DNA of 64,000 bases from Eucalyptus grandis (Eukaryota > Streptophyta > Magnoliopsida > Myrtales > Myrtaceae). The stretch covers positions 38,283,682 through 38,347,681 of the forward strand of contig NC_052619.1 of assembly GCF_016545825.1 (NCBI RefSeq), in the 5' to 3' direction. Position numbers and translations under genes: made by a program. Position 1 is the first letter of the stretch. Every line of letters starts with the position of its first letter. Below the pieces are notes generated by a model. It was not told the DNA's origin, searched no databases, and saw only the letters and a program-made list of their open reading frames with translations. Positions 60,897-64,000 of the stretch are shown piece after piece.

Positions 60897-61539
60897 AGGT
60901 AACTTTCAGAAATTTTAGTGCAAATAACCCGTGGACGATTTTCTTCGAGCCACAATAAACCCACTCGACACATTGGCGACCATCGATTATGAAAATATCG
61001 AGGATTCAAATGCAGATACAGGGTACCAAAAACGATAGAAAATTCAGTCTAGTGCCGGTTAATGACAATTTTCCAATTTAGTGGAGTCACCCACGTTTAG
61101 CCACACATTTCTATTGAACCGACCTATTTCTGATCCCTAATCGATTTTTAACTGTGCTGCAATGACCTCAGAAGATAAGCCCAGTCGAGAAGCCAATTCC
61201 TGATCGAATTCTCAAGTCTATTACATTAAAATCTCTTAATTGTTTCCCAGATAGTCTAGTTATCTTGAAAGTGATCAGCTTTGAGAACAACCTTATAGAC
61301 GCGTCAATGAAATGCTCAATTTATTTAATGGAAAACATGATTGAAAATTTGAGATGTCACAGAACTCTAAGTTCGTCGATTCTCGACTGTACCATGTTTT
61401 CTTCCTATCTTCGATGCTAGATGGAATATATGCACTTACTGATGAGGATAAAGCTCATGACAACAAGGCGAGAAGGCATTTGGTGTGGATGGAGGACTTG
61501 AGCTGAAATTGAAGAACCCAGCCCCATCGACGTGCGGAC

Positions 61540-64000
61540 CCCTGGAGTGCCATAATTTGGCACAAATGGACACTTAAGTGCCATAACTTACAAAAAGTAC
61601 ACTTAAGTGCCAAAATCGAAGCAAAATAGATCACTTGAGTACCAATCTAGCCAAAATCCGGTCAAATTGCATACCTAGCATTTTCCGATGATTTCCAGCG
61701 ACTTCTTTTATTGATGTGGCAAATGTTTTTTAGAAAAAAAAAAGCCGACGTGGACAACAAAAACGACGTCGTCCATCCACATTGAGTGCGTTGACCTAAA
61801 CGACGTTGTTTAGGTCATTGTGGCTTAAGCACACCTGGCCGTCGCCGTTCCTCCCCGTTTGCGTTCACACTAGATCTCAGGTCCTTCTCTCCGTTGCCAT
61901 TCACGCCCAGAGCTGGTTATCGGTTGTCGTCATCAGTCGCCGTTGTTGGTCGCCGTCGCCGCTCACCGCTCACCATCGTTAGTCATCGTCACTGCTCACC
62001 GTTGTCACTCGTCCAAGTTTGGCCCCTTCTCCCCCTCCCCTGTGATGAAATTAGGGCTCGATTATTTCATTAGGGTTTGCTCGATTATCTAATTAGAGCT
62101 CGCTCGATTATTTTATTACAGCTCCGATGGAATTTCTGTTGATACACTTCAACTGAAACTTGCTGACATCACACAAAGAGACCAGATTTCTCATTATTTT
62201 CGTGAATTTTTTATTCAAGTCGATGTTAGAGTATGCTTTGATTGTTAAGTCACTGGCTATGCATCTCCTTAAGAGCATCATAATAAAGCATGTGACTAAT
62301 GCATCTTTGAGAAGAAAATTAAGTCCTTGAACCACCCTGCTTATGAGGCTGTATAGGGTATATTTATCAATCCAAAATCCTGAATGACGATAGAAAGATG
62401 AAAAAGAGAACATAACAATTGTAGCTAGAATTTTATTGGTAAAGTTACAAACTGAGAAAAAGTTTCAAGCAGGAAGAATAAGAACTTGAAAGGGTATTGA
62501 AGCATGTTTTGGTGAAGCTATTTCTTGGAATTGGCTCTGCATCTTGCGTCAGTCTTCTTTGAGAAAGGTATTGCCTGCTTGTCCAAATTTGTTATGGGTT
62601 AGGATAGTCTAAGACTTTGGAGTGATCTGTCTGTACTTCATTTTCTCTTTGTTTTTCTTTAGCTTTATCAACATAAAATGCTTCCAAGTTTAGTTGTTCT
62701 AATTTTAGTTTAAACTTCTAAAGCAATTTGTAGGAGTCAGCGGCTGTGATTTGATTAAGTTGATGTACATTCTCTCACATTGCAAGTTTAGTTCAGTAGA
62801 CAAAATTGCTTGGGCTGTGATTATTGTGGGGACCTGTGCTTGTTGTGGGGACCTTTGCTTTTGGCTACTATTTTAAGGGAAGGGAAGGCAAATAATTAAA
62901 GTGCCGACCTCTTTTTTGGCTATCATGTAGGGGCATATTGTCAGTGTGGGGACATCTGTTTACTAAAGTCCATGAAAGTGGGGGGACTCTCATATGCAAT
63001 TGTCTAGTGATCCCAAAAACTAATGATTATTTTTCTTGTTCTTGGTGCAATAATGGCTCATGACAAGGATTATGTCACTGTCATAGTTTGCTACAATGGG
63101 GAATTTGTGATTGGGGAGGATGAGTGGAAGTATGAGGGTGGAAATGAGGGCACCATCTTTATGGATATAAAGAAGGCATCTTATATAGGATTTCTTAGGG
63201 ATATAAAGATTTATTTGCCTTGTTAAAGTTTAGAAGTTGCTATATTGTATTCCTAGGAAAGACTTAAGAGATGGTTTGAGATGCTTAGAAGATGATAATG
63301 ATCTTAGGGATGTTCTATACCATTATTTTCATGGTGAAGAGGTAAAAATATATGTTGAGTACAATAGTGAAAGTGAGGATGGAGATGATGATGGAGAGAG
63401 CGCCGAAGTAGGACAAAAAAGAGATGGTATTCAAGGTAGTATTGACGTTAGGGTCGAATGAGGGCATGATAGATATGATGGACATGAGTAGAGTGCAGAT
63501 GCAGTTCACCAAAGTGATTGTGACATAGGTAATGTCACAATCTCTAGATTAGATTGGGAAGTAGCTAAATTAACTGATGATGATAATGAAGGGTTGTCTG
63601 CTGAAAATTTTATAAGTGACGACGATGACAAGGAGCTTGTACAATCAAGAATACAACGAAGGGATTTTTTGACAGCTAAGTTTGCAGCTTTATAGGTAGC
63701 TGATGAAGTTCTAAATAGACCCGAAAGGCCCTATAAATGCTGGTGCTGCTAGCGAGGAGACTGACTATGAAGAAATCGTCGAGAATGCTACTTCCTAGGA
63801 TGAGCTTGAAGAAGATGAAGGACCTGTGCATAGAAGGAAAAGGAAAAGTAAGTTTCATTCTTATGATCCATCCGTTGCCTCTCCTACTTTGTCAGTAGGT
63901 ATGAAATTTCATGATACGAAACAATTTAGAGAAATTATACTGAAGAACGTCATTGCTGTATAGAGGAACATTGACTTCATTAGAAACACTAAGACCTTTG
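61540..64000 (+). mobile_element. Mutator-like (MULE) element, 5' part
   Basis: It begins with terminal sequence matching the small element at 26632: 'AGTGCCATAATTTGGCAC', then 'GGACACTTAAGTGCC' and 'AGTGCCAAAATCG'. A stretch of GTCGCCGTT-type repeats (61810-62000) and AT-rich DNA leads to a decayed transposase. The element continues past the right edge. Confidence 0.65.
63053..64000 (+). pseudogene. MULE transposase, N-terminal part, degenerate
   Basis: An ATG at 63053 opens a frame with 'VTVIVCYNGEFV', 'WKYEGGNEG' and 'SYIGFLRDI', typical of the N-terminal domain of plant MuDR transposases. After a stop and frameshift near 63224, 'LLYCIPRKDLRDGLRCLED' and 'DVLYHYFHGEEVKIYVEY' follow. An acidic Asp/Glu/Ser linker comes next with several stops (63460, 63478, 63488, 63693, 63750). 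'LSVGMKFHDTKQFREIILKN' (about 63895-63955) matches the conserved MuDR block before the zinc-binding domain. The DDE catalytic part would lie beyond the window. The frame breaks show it is inactive. Confidence 0.75.

Larger units (their letters stand above)
56728..61361 (-). repeat. gypsy-type solo LTR 5 (inverted), with an insertion
   Basis: On the + strand it runs TGTCACGCCCCG...GAGATGTCACA, flanked by GAACT on both sides (56723-56727 and 61362-61366). Its 4.63 kb include an extra segment (about 59752-60896) not present in solo LTR 3. It carries a 40-bp minisatellite (57748-58100) and a GC-rich zone (58870-59120). No internal genes were found; the 120-codon frame at 60350 lies in the insertion and resembles no known domain. 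Confidence 0.85.

Noticed and set aside
62108..62413. A 101-codon - strand frame
   Set aside because: No recognisable domain, opposite to the transposase, in AT-rich element DNA.

Overview
This is a gene-poor, repeat-rich stretch of plant nuclear DNA. Plant origin follows from intron-containing PLAC8 genes and a DUF247 gene, both typical of flowering plants, and from plant lineages of LTR retrotransposons and Mutator-like elements. A woody eudicot, possibly Myrtaceae-like, is a weak inference from the overall style; the species cannot be fixed from sequence alone.

Host genes. Two PLAC8-motif genes (PLANT CADMIUM RESISTANCE / cell number regulator family), A (1402-3414) and B (23379-25642), lie on the + strand with the same four-exon structure. 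A third copy, C, survives only as an upstream region (about 45345-45420 and 46660-46843). A DUF247 (UPF0481) gene on the - strand (40304-41589) is broken by two clear frameshifts and probably a third. DNA just downstream of DUF247 (39490-40205) also occurs at 17246-17940, where the gene itself is missing, and a satellite-like repeat of about 370 bp occurs at both 20.9-21.4 kb and 42.75-45.3 kb. Together these describe a tandem segmental duplication with a period of about 22-23.6 kb: PLAC8, then DUF247, then satellite, then the next PLAC8 promoter. It was later degraded and filled with transposons.

Mobile DNA. Left to right: the 3' end of a copia element, whose LTR ends 27 bp before the TATA box of PLAC8 A (1-1214). 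A 5.8-kb foldback Mutator-like element with a 9-bp target duplication, long inverted arms, a nested solo LTR and a possible captured gene piece (4350-10138). Several 3-4.6 kb gypsy-type solo LTRs with perfect 5-bp target duplications (5101-8120, 13093-16708, 48796-51939, 56728-61361) plus one truncated copy (11009-13092). A small Mutator-like element (26632-27422). A 5'-truncated copia element with a complete 3' LTR (27600-30785). A nearly complete but dead Tork-like copia element (31184-36524). A foldback element with a GC-rich centre inside the satellite (44004-45094). A Tat/Ogre-like gypsy 5' LTR, primer-binding site and degenerate gag (46864-53710), interrupted by one of the solo LTRs. An LTR-like stretch (53782-55047). 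A decayed Mutator transposase running off the right edge (61540-64000).

No rRNA or tRNA gene and no CRISPR array was seen. The most notable signals are the 22-kb duplication with its broken third promoter ending in a perfect 19-bp palindrome, the 11-histidine tract gained by PLAC8 B, the LTR set directly upstream of the PLAC8 A core promoter, and solo LTRs that each carry a different minisatellite in a comparable interior position.
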